This document shows positions 1 to 12,299 of a DNA stretch of 64,000 nucleotides, in pieces (within the stretch, counting starts at the first letter, position 1; each line of letters opens with the position of its first letter). Location: contig OX243811.1 in NCBI GenBank assembly GCA_945859605.1, positions 30,963,953 to 31,027,952 of the forward strand. Reading direction: 5' to 3'. The notes under the pieces are model-generated. The model made no database searches. It was not told the origin of the DNA and worked only from the letters and a program-made list of their open reading frames with translations. The position numbers and the translations under genes were made by a program. This DNA is from Lumbricus rubellus. Taxonomy: Eukaryota > Annelida > Clitellata > Crassiclitellata > Lumbricidae.

Positions 1-1224
1 TCCGCGAAGAGTGTCTGATCGCAGCCACCGTAACCTATACTGCCAACGTATGATGACGACGGTGCCTGGTCGAGTCAGACAGTGGTTGAAGAGTGTGGTT
101 CGATGACACAGTGGCAGTGGCAGCGTCATCCTAATGGCACAGATGCACGCTCTGCTTCAGCAGCTCTGATTGCCAGGTAATGACGAGCATCTATCAGCCG
201 GGTTTCCCCGTCTGTTCGGATATTGGCATCGGCGGCGCCGTTCTTCGGAGCAGGAGAAGGAGGAGGAGGAGGCGGACGACGGGGACTTAACGGCAGCCAG
301 GTCACGGCCTGCCTCGTCGTCGTCGTAGCCCTCACCGCCGCCTCCTCCTCTCCCAGTACGACGACGACCGAAGATGCTAAGACGTACCTTGGAGATAATG
401 GGAAAAGAGATTCACGTCAACGTACGTGGCAAGATGGACCCGCGTGTGCGTCGGCAGCGGCGGCAACTATTCATCAGCGGTAGAGTACACTACTCGCAGC
501 AATTATACCACACTAGCAATAATGTCCCTGCCTTACTTCACTCGAAAACGATACATGCAGATTACAAAACGCCAGATTTGTCCACTTTAGAAAGGTAGAT
601 AGGTATAGGACATGACCGTAGACAAAGGCATGGCAAGGTGGTGTAAGGTAGGTTGAGCTAATCAATGTTTTATTGCATGCTATCTAGGCAAGCAGGCCTG
701 GTCCATGTCTAGAAGGATAACTTAATCTGATGCACAAATATGACAACTTCAGCAACCAGAAAATTTTCTTATAGTTTACATAGTTGACAAACAAAATAAC
801 AAGTATTGTTCAAAGCATTCCTACTGGGCTTTGATGTGTGGACGTTAATCTAGAAAGCATCAGCAACATTCCAGTGCGTCCGTCCGTCCGTCGACTAAGT
901 GTTTCCTGTGTTCGAAGCTGGATAAACTACTAGCACTCATAAAACAGACCACCGGGGGGGGCACCACAGTACAAATATTTCTATGACAAATTTGCACTGA
1001 GTTGGGACACGTTGGTTTAATCGCTAAAGTCCAACAGTGCCGGAATGAATTTGCACTTAAGATAACATAATCTGCCTAAAACTGCCGGGTGATATTTCTT
1101 ATCGGGTGGGGGCGGGCGGGCGGGAGTTCTGCGTCGTCCTGGGCTGCAGGTACGGGTACATAGCGACCAGCCTCCCTCAATCACGTCCACCGTCCCTATC
1201 AATTACGGTCCCTGACGGGTGGAT
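1..1224. other. Gene-free stretch, CpG-rich at left edge
   Basis: The first ~520 bases are relatively rich in G+C and CpG (for example around 225-380) and contain several short overlapping open frames on both strands with low-complexity translations (proline, alanine or glycine runs). None resembles a known protein. A promoter or first exon of a gene lying outside the window is possible but unsupported. From 600 to 1224 I see only unremarkable A+T-leaning DNA with a short CGTC run near 880 and a poly-G at 954-960. Confidence 0.3.
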
Positions 1225-1300
1225 TCCTCCTCCTCCTCTTTCTCCTCTTTCTCCTCCTCCTCCTCCTCCTCCTCTTTCTCCTCCTCCTCCACCTCCTCGC
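1225..1300. repeat. (TCC/TTC)n pyrimidine tract
   Basis: An imperfect triplet repeat of TCC units with interspersed TTTC. One strand is almost pure pyrimidine and the other pure purine. The overlapping open frames (poly-Pro/Ser and poly-Glu) are products of the repeat. Mirror-repeat purine tracts of this kind can adopt triplex DNA; nothing further is shown here. Confidence 0.85.
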
Positions 1301-1378
1301 CTTTCTGGGTCAACATGGTCTTGTGAGTCACACTTGAACACTCGTTATTGGATATTCCGAGCAGCACCCACCCACCCT

Positions 1379-1431
1379 CCGCTGCTGCTGCTGCTGCTGA
1401 ATCAGCCACACCCCCCCCCCCCGACGCCGCC
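1379..1431. repeat. (CTG)n followed by poly-C
   Basis: About six to seven CTG units are followed by a short linker and a run of Cs, then CGCCGCCGC. This is a simple repeat with no gene context. Confidence 0.8.
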
Positions 1432-4400
1432 GCCGCTATGGCAACTGTAACCAACTGATGCTGTAACTCGGTTTTTGTGAGGAATAGCAAGGAGCGGCGC
1501 ACAGATTGCTTCGGACCAGTTTTCCCCAGAGCCTCGCTGTATAAATTTGGACAATGAGATTAGGCACAGTGCAATGCAACGCAAACAGCAGCGCAATAGC
1601 ACTGCAGAACGACGGCACCAACGTTTGGTCATACATGTATCAGCAGCTCAACCATCTGCCTCATGCTCAGCACTCTCTCTGTTCATCACCTTTTTCAAAA
1701 TTTCACTTAATATTTAAGACTCACCTCACTTCAAGGATTCCTACTCTATTCTACCCCACCTTCCAAACTACCCCAACGAAACCCTCCTCAGCAGCTGCTC
1801 TGGCAACTCTTCTCCTTCGTCTCTTCGGCAACCAGACACTGGTTCCCCTGGACATCGATCTCTGGGCGACCACTCTGATAGGACACAGCACTAGTGAATA
1901 AGCTGGTGCCCTGAGTTTTGCTTTGGAATAGAACTTTCTAAATTCGGAGTCTGCAATTACAATACTCGTTATATCAGAACCAATGGAAGTCCTAACAAAA
2001 TGATAATTACAACAAGGTTGCATTGTGTGTTGTTAGACAATTCCCATATTATTATAAAAAAATAACTTTTAACACGTGCAAGGGCACATCAGAATGTGAA
2101 TCTCACATACAGATAATCAGAGAAAGATGGAGCTAGAAAACTAAGTGCACGAAAGCCAAGAAGAAATAGTAAATTTTGAATTGCTTTTTGACGGAAGAAA
2201 GAGAATTTGAGCTATGAAGCAAAAGCAAAAGTCTATTCCATTTCCTGACAGCAGGCAAAATACACTACATAAATATCATACAGAGCAACACAATGTACAA
2301 AAACAGAATAAATTTCATTAATACAACACAATAATTACACTGTATGGCACACACCCAGACACAAATGAAGCTGTACAAAACATCAATCAACGCTTAGTCT
2401 GAGCCTCTGAGGTCCACAAGAGATAGTGCCGAGACCGCGGAGGGGGGAGTCTACCCTCTGTGACACCCGAGTGACGTCACAACAGGACAGATGCCATTAT
2501 CTGCTCAGCAATGAATTAGAAAGTCAATCAGAAAACTGTCTTCCCATTTTCTTATCCCCATAAAGAAAATGATGGAGCTGTCTCATTACACAGATCCCAA
2601 ATAATAATAACAATGATGAAGACAACGATGAAGACAACGACGACAACCTTTCCCACATTATTTATATCGTTCTTTATTCCACTAAAATACAGAGTATTGA
2701 TTCAACCATATTTCTTGTCCAGCACTGAAACGCAGAGAATAGTCTAATGATGCCATATATCTTGTCTGGCACAAAAGTAATAAGCATAATGATGTTAAAA
2801 CTGAACATGACATAATGCCAGTGTCAAATAGACATCAAGAGAAAAGCAGCTATAAAAGTCTTGTAATATAGGATCAGGTAAATTACCGGCAATTCATGCC
2901 AACTTAAATATTTAGTAACTCTTATTTCCAATCAAAAATAATATTCTACAACATCAATTGATGGGTACAAGCCAACAGAAGATACGAGTTTACTGGAACA
3001 CATAAAGACTCACAAGTCTGTCTGTTGTCAAAGAACATTACCCACAATTTCACAGGTCCAGTGCCCAACATTTCTCTTCAGTCACCTAAAATGCCACATT
3101 GATTATTGTGCTACCGGCACTGACCTATATATAGAAAAGACATAACAGTCTTTAGAGACATTGACGACTAACCTTAAGACTCATTTGTTGCAACTTTCTG
3201 TAGCATGAGCTTTGGCTCAGACTCACTTCCATTAGATTTCAACAACACTTCACCTGCAGAAGATTCTGATTTTGTACAACTTGAAGAAATCTTCAGCTGA
3301 TGCCTTTTGTAACATTCTGATAACGAGTCTAATTGCTCGATAGAAAAAGCATTAGATTTGATTTATTGGCCAAATTACTGACTAAAACGTGTAGCCCCCC
3401 CACAAAAGATTTACCCCATTTCCAGACAAAAAAAACTGCACCCATGTCTGTCTGAAAAATAAACGTCCTGTCACTCAATCTCTTAATCATCCTATCCATT
3501 ATTATTATACAGTCACTTCGGTTCCAATCTTTTTGTCTCCATCAACCCTCACTTCTTGAGACAATCGCATAAAGTCTCTGTCTTGCACATATTGTCCTTA
3601 AACAGTCTTCCACATTACTGTTCACACAATGTTAAAATATTGACTTTCCAGACACCTTCAACTTTAAGTAAACCAACTAGTAATCATTATGGCACTGAAC
3701 ATCAACTGTTGACACTGGTGTAGAGCATGAACATTGAACAGTGTGCATACCTGAAGAACTGTCAAAAAAACGAGGTGATTTGGCATTCCGTTCTCGCATC
3801 ATCCATATAACATCTCGGTCGATTCGTCAAGACGAATGAGATGTGCATTCTACCCCGTTGGAACTCAGTCGCCGCTTTAAAATGGCTTATGCAAGCTGCT
3901 CGACGAATGCCTTTGTCTGCCAGCTTTGCCTTCAAGGCGCTCTCTCTCACCGACGACCGATCACCACACAAACTGTCTCAGCCACGCTGTCTTCTGCATG
4001 TCTGCAGCCTGCTTTGAGTCCGTCTATGAAAAAGCTATTAGCCATCGCAACGACCGCCTTCCTCCTTGCTGCAATCCTCTCCCACCCTTCTCTGCCACAG
4101 ACACAGCAAATACAGTTGGGATGGGCAGTCCATATCAAACCCCCCCACCCGTTCGTTCGTCAGTCAGCTCATTCTGAAATATTGTCAATATTCGCGGCAT
4201 TTTCGCGACGTATTCGCTCATCTGACAAATCTATTACGAAATCACAAATCCGTTGTCGAGCACAGCGCATTTAATCCATAATTGGACACGCAGGCCTTCC
4301 CTCCTCCACCCCATCCCCCACCCTCTGTTCCCCGCAGGCCATAATCTCCACACCCACCGACGTCACCACCCTGCAGTTACCTCTAAACTCGTTATGTACG

Positions 4401-5497
4401 CCGCTACGACGCTGCGGCAGCGCACTGACATTGGTAATTCCACGCAAAATCCTGGCGGCAATTCCTCGTTAGGTTTTCAATCTTCCTTCTAATGAACCTG
4501 TAACAAACTTTATGACTAGTCGTCGTCGTCATCGTCGGACATTCTCGCTCTCGTTCGTGCAGCTCCGTCCGTCCGCCCTCCTCCCATCATCCCCTCTGCG
4601 TCTTCCAATTCTGTGCGCACCGCCTTCGGGCTCCACCATCACCGCCCGACTGAACTAAATTAAATTCTCATACTACACCGCGTCAAAGTTTCTCAGTTTT
4701 CGCAACAGACGAATGCGCCGTAACGACCACGAAATGCAATAGATTATTTCTCCAACGACTCAACGAAACTATAAAGCGACGGATATTCGCCCTGGCCACC
4801 ACCAGCACCACCACCAGCAGCAGCACGGCAATAATCCAAGAAATTAAGACCCCATACCCAGTAGATCCTGATATATAAAAAGTTAAAAACCTAACGAAAA
4901 ACCGTCGGGTCCAAGTACCACACCGACTGCACATGCATGGTGGCCAAAACCCGTGCAACCGTTCAACAATAATTTATAAATCAGTGCCGCTCAGACCCTG
5001 GTTGAAGGAAGCCGAGATGCTCCCTGGGGACGCTGCCGACAAAGAGGCTGTCGAGATGAGAGACGCAAATCAAGACGGGTCGCGGTTGTTGCAAGGCGCA
5101 CAGCATAAGCCGAACGCCGCGCGATTTCCTCACGAAAATGTGTCGACTGCGCAGAAAAACTGCAAAAACACGACAATTGCAAAACACGACAACAGAACAC
5201 ACGTCTGCTGAACGACGATATTATTTTTTAGAAAAACTGGCGATCGCAACAATTGCAATTGTCGGCCATGTATACGCGGAACAATGCAGACAGCATATGC
5301 AGCTGGCACGAGCTGATGAGTAGTGTGCACGGCTATAGTAATGTCTGCCACAAACAACTTCTATAATAATGTGCTGCTGTGCACTTTTCAAGTAATTTCT
5401 GCCATGAGCAATGAGCATATTATAGTGTGGCATAGTGTGGCTAGTGGTACTAGATTGGTACCTCAGAAAAACCTGTTATAAAAGCAAAAGCTCCATC
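1432..5497. other. Gene-free stretch without recognisable features
   Basis: About 4 kb without a recognisable gene. Around 1640-1900 and 3155-3200 short stretches vaguely recall the C-terminal tail of CR1/L2-type reverse transcriptases (a pattern like F-K-x-H-L), but too weakly to call. Short GATGAAGACAA-type repeats lie at 2612-2650. A CpG-richer zone lies at about 3840-4480 without a readable exon. The rest shows nothing I can identify. Confidence 0.4.
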
Positions 5498-5520
5498 GCC
5501 TGCTGCTGCTGCTGCTGCTG
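5498..5520. repeat. (CTG)7 microsatellite
   Basis: A pure run of CTG units, one of about ten CTG/CAG loci in the window. Confidence 0.85.
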
Positions 5521-6370
5521 AAAAACAAAACCTAATTCATCTGCAACTGACAATTACAGACAATAAATCGGCACAAGACAATAATCAGTACAATAGCAAT
5601 AACAACGCAATGAAAAGATAACCAACGATATATTATTATATAACCCAGGGGTTAGAATGGATGGCTAGCTGCCTTTCCTTCATCTGTGTGGCTACATTTA
5701 GTTTCTGTGGTCATCTCTCTCGTGGATTTCATCTGTCAATTATATCTTGTTGTAAGCTTAGCATTATATTTCCAATGTGCAAACTTAGCACCTAATCCCA
5801 GGTCAGAATAGGCTCTCTGCGATATTATTACTATTGTTATTGCAATTGTTATGCACTTATTAAAACCACTATACAATGACCAAGCGTCAAACAATGGCGC
5901 TTGGCGATATAGAGAGTGAAAAATTCTCTCAAGGTTCTGTCACAGCAAATATCTCATGGAAAGTTCACAACTCATGGGCAACTTTGTTTCTATATATTAC
6001 AAGGTCAGTAGGCCACTTTAAACAATTGGTCACGATGTCCAACAACAATGACGTATCTTGATATAAATGATAATCCACATTCTGACACAGTCGGAAACTA
6101 GGATAGCTACATTCAAACCACAAGCTAATTCTCTACACAGTACACATTTCGCTGCGTGGAAGTGTATACAGTCTAGTGTGTTCAGTTTTAATTGTAGAGG
6201 GTTTAGAAGCGTTCAGCCCACCCCAATTAATTTTTCAACCCGTGTACTGTCTAGTGTGCTCACTTTTAATTGTTAAGATTTAGAAATTCTGATCATGACA
6301 CTCATTTACATGAAAGACTTTTCAGGCCCCCAATTGGAACAATTCACACTCTGGCTATAAGTTCATCTAC
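5521..6370. other. Gene-free stretch without recognisable features
   Basis: A+T-rich DNA. Two near-duplicated segments occur at about 6175-6200 and 6246-6280 (each with 'gtctagtgtg' followed by 'ttttaattgt' and later 'tttagaa'), suggesting a small local duplication of roughly 70 bp. No gene is visible. Confidence 0.4.
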
Positions 6371-6719
6371 ATCACCAACATGGGCGGAGACCTAGGGGGG
6401 ACAGGGGGGACGGTCCCCGTAATGCAGGGGTTGGGGAACGGCCCATGCATTCGTTCACCCCCCAATAATTGAGCACGAGAACTAAAAAAAAAGGTCATCA
6501 ACTTTTTTAGCGGCAAAAATATAAAATTTTCGGACTTTTTGGGCCAAATGACTAAAAAAACAACTTTTCGGACTTTTAGGGTCAAATGACTAAAAAAGTC
6601 ATCAACTTTTTTGGCGGCGAAAATATAAAATTTTCTTGACTTAAAAAAAATTTCTTTCCTTCGGCCACTCCTTCGTCCCCCCAATTCTCCGGCGCCAGGT
6701 CTCCGCCACTGATCACCAA
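6371..6719. mobile_element. hAT-type MITE (333 bp) with 8-bp TSD
   Basis: The element spans 6379-6711 and is flanked by perfect 8-bp direct repeats ATCACCAA (6371-6378 and 6712-6719). Its ends are imperfect inverted repeats: GGCGGAGACCT on the left and AGGTCTCCGCC on the right, with CACTG as the right terminus. An 8-bp target duplication with CAGTGGCGG-like ends is characteristic of hAT transposons. There is no transposase. The interior holds two diverged tandem copies of a ~90-bp unit containing 'ggccaaatgactaaaaaa' and 'gcggcaaaaatataaaattt'. Related copies lie at 17777 and 48605. Confidence 0.85.
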
Positions 6720-7436
6720 TAAGAACCTTAATATAATGCATGACTACAAGTGGGCTGTGCAGTTGTCCAGAGCTGGGAAACCACAGGACGTACTTAAATC
6801 TCGTTTGCTGAGACTGGATATAACACGAATAAAAGCAATAACTGCACTCATGAGCTAACCATGTATCAAAAAAATGAAGGATATAACAAATTGCACATTC
6901 AAAAAGATGACAGATATCGATGGGTCTCTGTAGAAACCCCAAAACCATCATCCATCATCATCATCATAGTCGTCGTCCTCCTCCCCAATCGACAGATAAT
7001 CTTGTTTCCTTTATTCTCTGACAGATTACTCTTTCCCTTACCACCCCCCCCCCCAACCACCCACAATCGAGATATTAACAAAATCTACATATTCTATGTA
7101 TTCAGAACACGTTTTGGTAATAATACTGTGAGGATAATAAAGTATTTTGGTAATAAAACTTTGCTCTTAAGAAGGACTTCATCATTTGACAAAAAGTACA
7201 CAACACGATAAACAATGCTTTCGATTAAGACAACAAGATAGTGATCCACGGTCCACCAATTATTGTGTACATTTATGCTTAGTCAAAAGCAGTTTCAGAG
7301 ACGTGATCAAGGGCTTAAAAGTTTCTTTCAACTGAGACATTAGACTAGAATCATCTTTGGGCTGCATGACTTGAGAACTCTGTCACAGGCAAACTAGCTT
7401 TTGAACTCTATATGAATTTATTCAGACTGAATAAGT
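6720..7436. other. Gene-free stretch with short CATCAT and poly-C runs
   Basis: A short CAT repeat at about 6948-6966 and a poly-C at 7044-7054 interrupt otherwise ordinary A+T-rich sequence. No coding signature. Confidence 0.4.
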
Positions 7437-7660
7437 AAGTAAGTATGTACTTTATTGAACCGCCTGCAAACTCACTGCGGGAACAATGGACAAGAATAGA
7501 ATAATTAAAGCATGTACAATCACGAAAAATTGAAATATGCAATTAAATAAACAGAGTAGCTAGCCAATTATACAACTACATAATACCGGTAATAAGAATG
7601 GTACCGGTATTGTTACTTAGCAATTATCGGGTGTGCGCCAACACCACTAAGTTCGTTTCT
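7437..7660 (-). mobile_element. LINE 3' end fragment (CR1/L2-like), 5' truncated
   Basis: On the minus strand this ends in 'ttcaataaagtacatact' followed by three TTAC-type tail repeats (taagtaagtaagta on plus at 7433-7446). A short 3' UTR with an AATAAA-like signal and a short tandem tail is typical of CR1/L2-group LINE insertions truncated at the 5' side. It resembles the tail of the large LINE at 32.6 kb (ttcaataaa plus TCAAA repeats) but is a different family. The inner boundary is uncertain. Confidence 0.5.
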
Positions 7661-8320
7661 ACTTAACTTACCATTCAAGTATAGCTCTCCTACAAAGTAG
7701 GCTCTACTGCATGTACAGACGGAAACCGAAGTACTCAGCAAATCAGGTTGTCAACGAATGCCTCGGCAAAAGAGCAGAAGTCCTTCAATGTAGAAGTAAC
7801 TATTTCAACTACAACTCAACAACTATCCTAAACCACCCACCCCCATCCCACCTGCCAGCCACCAGATAGCCCAGCCATACACTCAATTCACTTCCTCTGC
7901 CCTTTTCCCGGTAACCAGCCCGGGGTTTATCTCGACAGGCACTAGATCTACTTCTGTGCACGGACCAACCCTGCCCGCCCCTCCTCCGTCCGCCCAACCG
8001 ACCGAGGAAATAGGAAATAGGAAACTATCAGCCGAATGAGAGATAAGTCGCGCACACACACGAGTCCTGACTAAATTGACCTGAGTAAACGCTTCAGCAA
8101 GACAAAGTAAACTGCGGATGAGAGAGAGAAACAAGTGGACTGGCAAACAACAACTGCATATTAGACTACAGAATGAGAAGAAAGGCCACTTATTACAATT
8201 CCTGGTCTATGGTCGGACCAATCAAACACAGAAATTAATTAGCAGAGTGTTCAAATAAATGCATGAAACAATTTCAAATCAGCCAAGACAACTGCCTGCC
8301 ATATCTTGTCAAGAGACAGA
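7661..8320. other. Gene-free stretch without recognisable features
   Basis: C-rich patches at 7833-7860 and 7970-8000 on the plus strand. No recognisable gene or element. Confidence 0.35.
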
Positions 8321-8422
8321 CATCTGTCTTGACATGACATCTGTCTTGACATGACATCTGTCGTGACATGACATCTGTCTTGACATGACATCTGTCTTGA
8401 CATGACATCTGTCTTGACATGA
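8321..8422. repeat. 17-bp minisatellite, about six copies
   Basis: Near-perfect tandem repeats of gacatgacatctgtctt. One copy has a C-to-G change giving 'gtcgtga'. Since 17 is not a multiple of 3, the open frame across it cycles through three reading frames and is not evidence of a gene. High identity between copies implies recent expansion. Confidence 0.9.
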
Positions 8423-10003
8423 CGGGGCATAATGGCGCCTGGTGTGGTCAATAGCATACTTCAACCAGTATGTACATACTGGATGGAGAGTCCTGTTAGT
8501 TGCTGTGTGCTTTCAAGTCTGCATGCTTTCAGTGCAAAACAAGAAACTGGTGGAAAGACAGTGGAAAATCATAACTTATAGAAATTGTAATAATAAGTAT
8601 ACAGTCGACAGCTAGAGTCATACTCCACTGCGGGAATGTGCCTGCACTTAGGATGTCACTTTGTAAGGACCTGGAGTCCTTTACCTACAATTGCTCAGTA
8701 CTATTGATCTTCTGTCATATGGTCATGCATGCAATTCTGAACTTGGAAGAAGAGCAATATCATGTGTAGTTGTCTTGCATCTTATATAAACTGGAAAGGC
8801 GCGGAAAGCACAGCACATTTCAGGACAATAGAAAGCAACATTGTGCTGCCTACATTTTTATTTATTTCGGAAATTTTACAGTGTTAACATGTTACAGTGT
8901 TACACAACAAGCATCCTCTGATAGAAAGCAAATGCAACAAAAATCAACAAACAAATCATCAACGTTGCATATCCAGTCCGCAACAGACAACAGCGACAGA
9001 CCATGCAGTTGTCTATTCAGACGAACAACACGTATCAATACTGCATCCCACAAAACATGACAGATTGAAATTTTCTCCTAAATGCTTCCTCACCATTATA
9101 CACCAAACATCATCGTTACTCCATTATACTATACCTCCCTAAACGCAGTCTGGCTCCACCCCTGCAGCAAGCAGTCATGAAAAACGACACAAGACCAATG
9201 GAAATTTATGCACTGCGTGCATAGCGATAGTCTCTCTCTCTCTCGGCAGCTCTAATAAACTACCATTGCCATAGACAAGGAAAAACCGATGCACACGCTG
9301 ACTGCGGCGTCGTCGGCCACAGCACCGCCAATGGACCCTTGTGGTCGTCGTGGTCGACATCGCCATCGTCGTGAAAGAGCTCGAGTGCGGCCTGTGACGC
9401 CGACCAGAAAACCAGGATATTGCAGATTCAACTGATTACATGGGATTTATACACTGCTGATGCGCCACTGCCACCGCTGCCAATGCAGTCTATGCCTTCT
9501 GCAGTGACATCCATAATGCATCTAAACAAGTAGGAAAGGCTTACTTGGAATTAAGGCAGCTGAATATGCATACATGCAATCTTTCAGTACATTGTAATGA
9601 ACTATTCATGTACTTTAACTCTTCTACAGCACTGGTGTGTGGATCTAAAGAATAGGTATATAAAGTTATAGATGGATGATGATTCCCCAAATCAAGCAGT
9701 AGGCCTATTCATGTCAACAGCTGAAGGTTATTTATTAAACTGCTACGCTAGAAAAGATGAAGTTCTGTGGACAAGCAATACAAACACGAAAGCAAATCAA
9801 TTTAGAAATACAATTCGACACAGTATAGAGAGACATGATTATAGAAGAGTTTAAAACAAACATTAAAGTTATGAGCAGAATCAAGCTCCTCAGCAATTGA
9901 GTCCCACAGTTTCCAAAGTTCTGTGTTAACTTTTAATTAATTACCTGAAATCCAGTTTATGAAAAAAGCTGAGGAGACCGCTGCATGTATTTTATTATTA
10001 TCG
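8423..10003. other. Gene-free stretch without recognisable features
   Basis: Contains a CT run at 9230-9243 and a CpG-richer patch at about 9300-9400 with short frames on both strands, none recognisable. One TAGGCCTA palindrome is at 9700. No gene identified. Confidence 0.35.
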
Positions 10004-10062
10004 AGTTTTTATATAGCGCACCTTCAAGGTAATCTACTCCGAAGGGCATATAAGATAAACTG
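10004..10062 (-). mobile_element. Truncated 3' tail of the window's tRNA-derived SINE
   Basis: The minus strand reads '...gagtagattaccttgaag' followed by 'gtgcgctatataaa' and a TAATAA tail. It matches the 3' part of the full SINE at 10786-11006 ('gagtagcgagcttgaaggg', 'gcgctataacaaa'). The head is missing, as expected for an old or truncated copy. Confidence 0.6.
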
Positions 10063-10785
10063 TCATTCATTTTAAAACTGAACTTTATGGGCAAGCAAAT
10101 TAAATCCTAGTGAATGATTGTCAAGATGTTTACCTACTGGAGTTGTGTACATTCTGAAGAGAAGACGACCCAGCACTCAACCCTGAGAGGACTGGTGTCA
10201 AGGTGAACAACGCTTTGGACTAATAAGGGCCACTGCCAGACACAAGTAAATAAACCAATTAAGAGCACTTAGAGCAGGGCCAGAAACCTCAAACCAAAGT
10301 GAAGCAGTGTGCTAGGCGATAGCAGCCATCTGGACTGTTTGCTTACAAATCAAGACCACTATTACTGAACTGTCTATTCAAAATTCAAAGTTTAGAGGGG
10401 CTAAATAATTAGACAGGTCAGCTGGGCTGAGAGAATGGTCTATTCACCATACAATATGAACTGTGGCATGATCAAAAGGATCTTTAATGCTATGATAAAT
10501 TAATTAATTCGTATGGTAATCTCAAGATTTTCTACAGCGCCCACAAAAGCAAAGTCATGGGAACCAGCTTATTCACAGGCGCTTAATCAAAACAAAATCG
10601 ATAGGTATAGAGGGTCAAGATCCGGAGAGTCACATGGAACTGTCTCCCAGCACCTTGTCTATAAGTTTGTCACCTAAAGCACATAAGCAATACCTGCATG
10701 GTTATAACCCAGGTGGTAATAAAATAGTTAAAGTAGCTATCCCGAGCTGCCAATAGAAGCTCACCATGACAAAAAAATTATATTT
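10063..10785. other. Gene-free stretch without recognisable features
   Basis: Near 10530-10620 there is 'tctacagcgcccac' and 'accagcttattcacaggcgc', which recall the SINE tail and a similar string at 38040 (caccagcttattcac). These could be older dispersed repeats but the match is too short to call. Confidence 0.3.
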
Positions 10786-11006
10786 ATTTCTCGCATTTGT
10801 TATAGCGCCCCTTCAAGCTCGCTACTCAGAGGCTCTCTCGACTACAGCTAGGACACTGCATTGCATCAGAGTTTCACGCCGAAGAGCACTAGCAATTGCA
10901 AGTGACGAACTTGCCCAAGATCCCTACGCGGCGACTTGAGGTGGATTTGAACCAGGAACCTCCTGCTCCAAGGCACCAAACCCACCACTGCACCACTGTG
11001 TCCATA
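10786..11006 (-). mobile_element. tRNA-derived SINE, full-length copy
   Basis: Read on the minus strand, the head contains a Pol III A-box-like segment (gtggtgcagtggtgggt) and a B box GGTTCAAATCC (minus strand, 10942-10952), followed by 'acctcaagtcgcc'. The body has 'ggcgtgaaactctgatgc', 'agctgtagtcgagagagcc', and the tail has 'tctgagtagcgagcttgaag' then 'gcgctataacaaatg'. The same order of blocks occurs at 41589 and 50619, which defines a family. SINEs encode no protein and rely on a partner LINE; the partner is not identified. Confidence 0.85.
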
Positions 11007-11028
11007 AGGTACCAAGGTTTATAGTTTC

Positions 11029-11117
11029 GATATATATATATATATATATATAATTATATATAATTATATATAATATTATATAATAATATATATATATATA
11101 TTATATATATATATATA
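11029..11117. repeat. (TA)n with AATTATATAT interruptions
   Basis: About 90 bp of alternating AT, interrupted by palindromic 'ataattatata' units, capable of cruciform extrusion. Confidence 0.9.
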
Positions 11118-11814
11118 CAAAAACTCATGCATGATTATCATGACACTTTGTGGCACTACCTTACACTGAAAGAAACAAGAGCATAACTAGGCACCTCGAG
11201 GCCTTCCATCAAATTACTAAGATGAACATTTTCTTTCATTTTTCACGTTTCTCTGATGTCTGACTCTTCGCCACGTTTCTTCTTGTGATGCTTTACTCTC
11301 AGCTTCAGAAGTTATCTCTGAACAATTGAGCTACATAAACAGCGGCTGTTCTAAGACATCTTTTCTAAGCGCACTTACTGACAGACTGTCGGAGTATACT
11401 TCTCAGATCTGCCAAAGCGGCAGCACATGGCAGAAATTAGGCACATCAGTCGTTCGACCCTTTCGAAAAGGTTACACCACTTCTGCCATCGGCAGAGAGC
11501 GGATAATGACTAGACGTGTCTCTAAGAAAACGGCGTAAGATAACAGATGCAGCCGACAGCAGGCTGGTCATTACGAAAAGGCATCCCAGCGGCAACGCCA
11601 TCCTCTGCAGCCCCAGCATCAGCAGCAATGCAAGAAAGACCTATAAAACCATCAGGCAACTCATTAAAAGGTCCAACCTCATTTAGAAGGAATTTCGGGT
11701 GAGGCGGATCTGAGGATGAATCCCTCAACGATTCTCCTCGCATCTTCTCAGTTTGCAAATCTAAATAGCAAGTTATTTATAGGAGTGTCTTCTTGCACTG
11801 TAGGCTATAATAGT
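11118..11814. other. Gene-free stretch without recognisable features
   Basis: Short open frames on both strands (about 11326-11758) have no recognisable motif or similarity. Nothing else stands out. Confidence 0.3.
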
Positions 11815-11852
11815 TTGTGCATGTGTGTGCCTGTGCTTGTGCGTGTGTGTGC

Positions 11853-11899
<47 letters not shown>

Positions 11900-12018
11900 C
11901 GTGGCGTGTGTGTGTGTGTATATGTGTGTGTGTGTATGTTTGCGTGTGTATGTGTTTGTGTGTGCATGTGTTTGTGTGTGTGTATGTGTGTATGCGTGCG
12001 TGTGTGTGCGTGTGCAGC
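11815..12018. repeat. Long compound (GT)n microsatellite
   Basis: About 200 bp of GT dinucleotides interrupted by C and AT transitions (TGTGTGCG, TGTATGTG). Six overlapping open frames rich in Val/Cys or His/Thr come from this repeat and are not genes. Confidence 0.95.
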
Positions 12019-12299
12019 TGACGAGAGAAGGCACCAGCCATCCAGGCAGACAGACACGAGACGAGAGCTTAGATGTCTTGGGCAATTTCCGCTGTGGACG
12101 TGGCGCAGCTAATTAGCTTTATGAAGAGGATGCAAGTTATCGGATGAATGGATCGATGGATGAAAGGAAGAGAACGGACGAACGGAAGGACGGACCACAG
12201 AGAGCAGTGAGCACGTATACGGAGCTGCATTAGCCAAGCAATGACCAGCATTACCAGACCAGTTATCAACGCATTTGTTTATTCTGCAGTGCAAGGCAC
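12019..12299. other. Gene-free stretch
   Basis: Contains a degenerate GGAT/GGAC-rich patch at 12145-12195 (gaatggatcgatggatg, gaacggacgaacggaagg). No gene. Confidence 0.35.

Noticed and set aside
11773..12116. Six overlapping His/Thr or Val/Cys-rich open frames
   Set aside because: They follow from the GT repeat and have no unique sequence with protein-like character.
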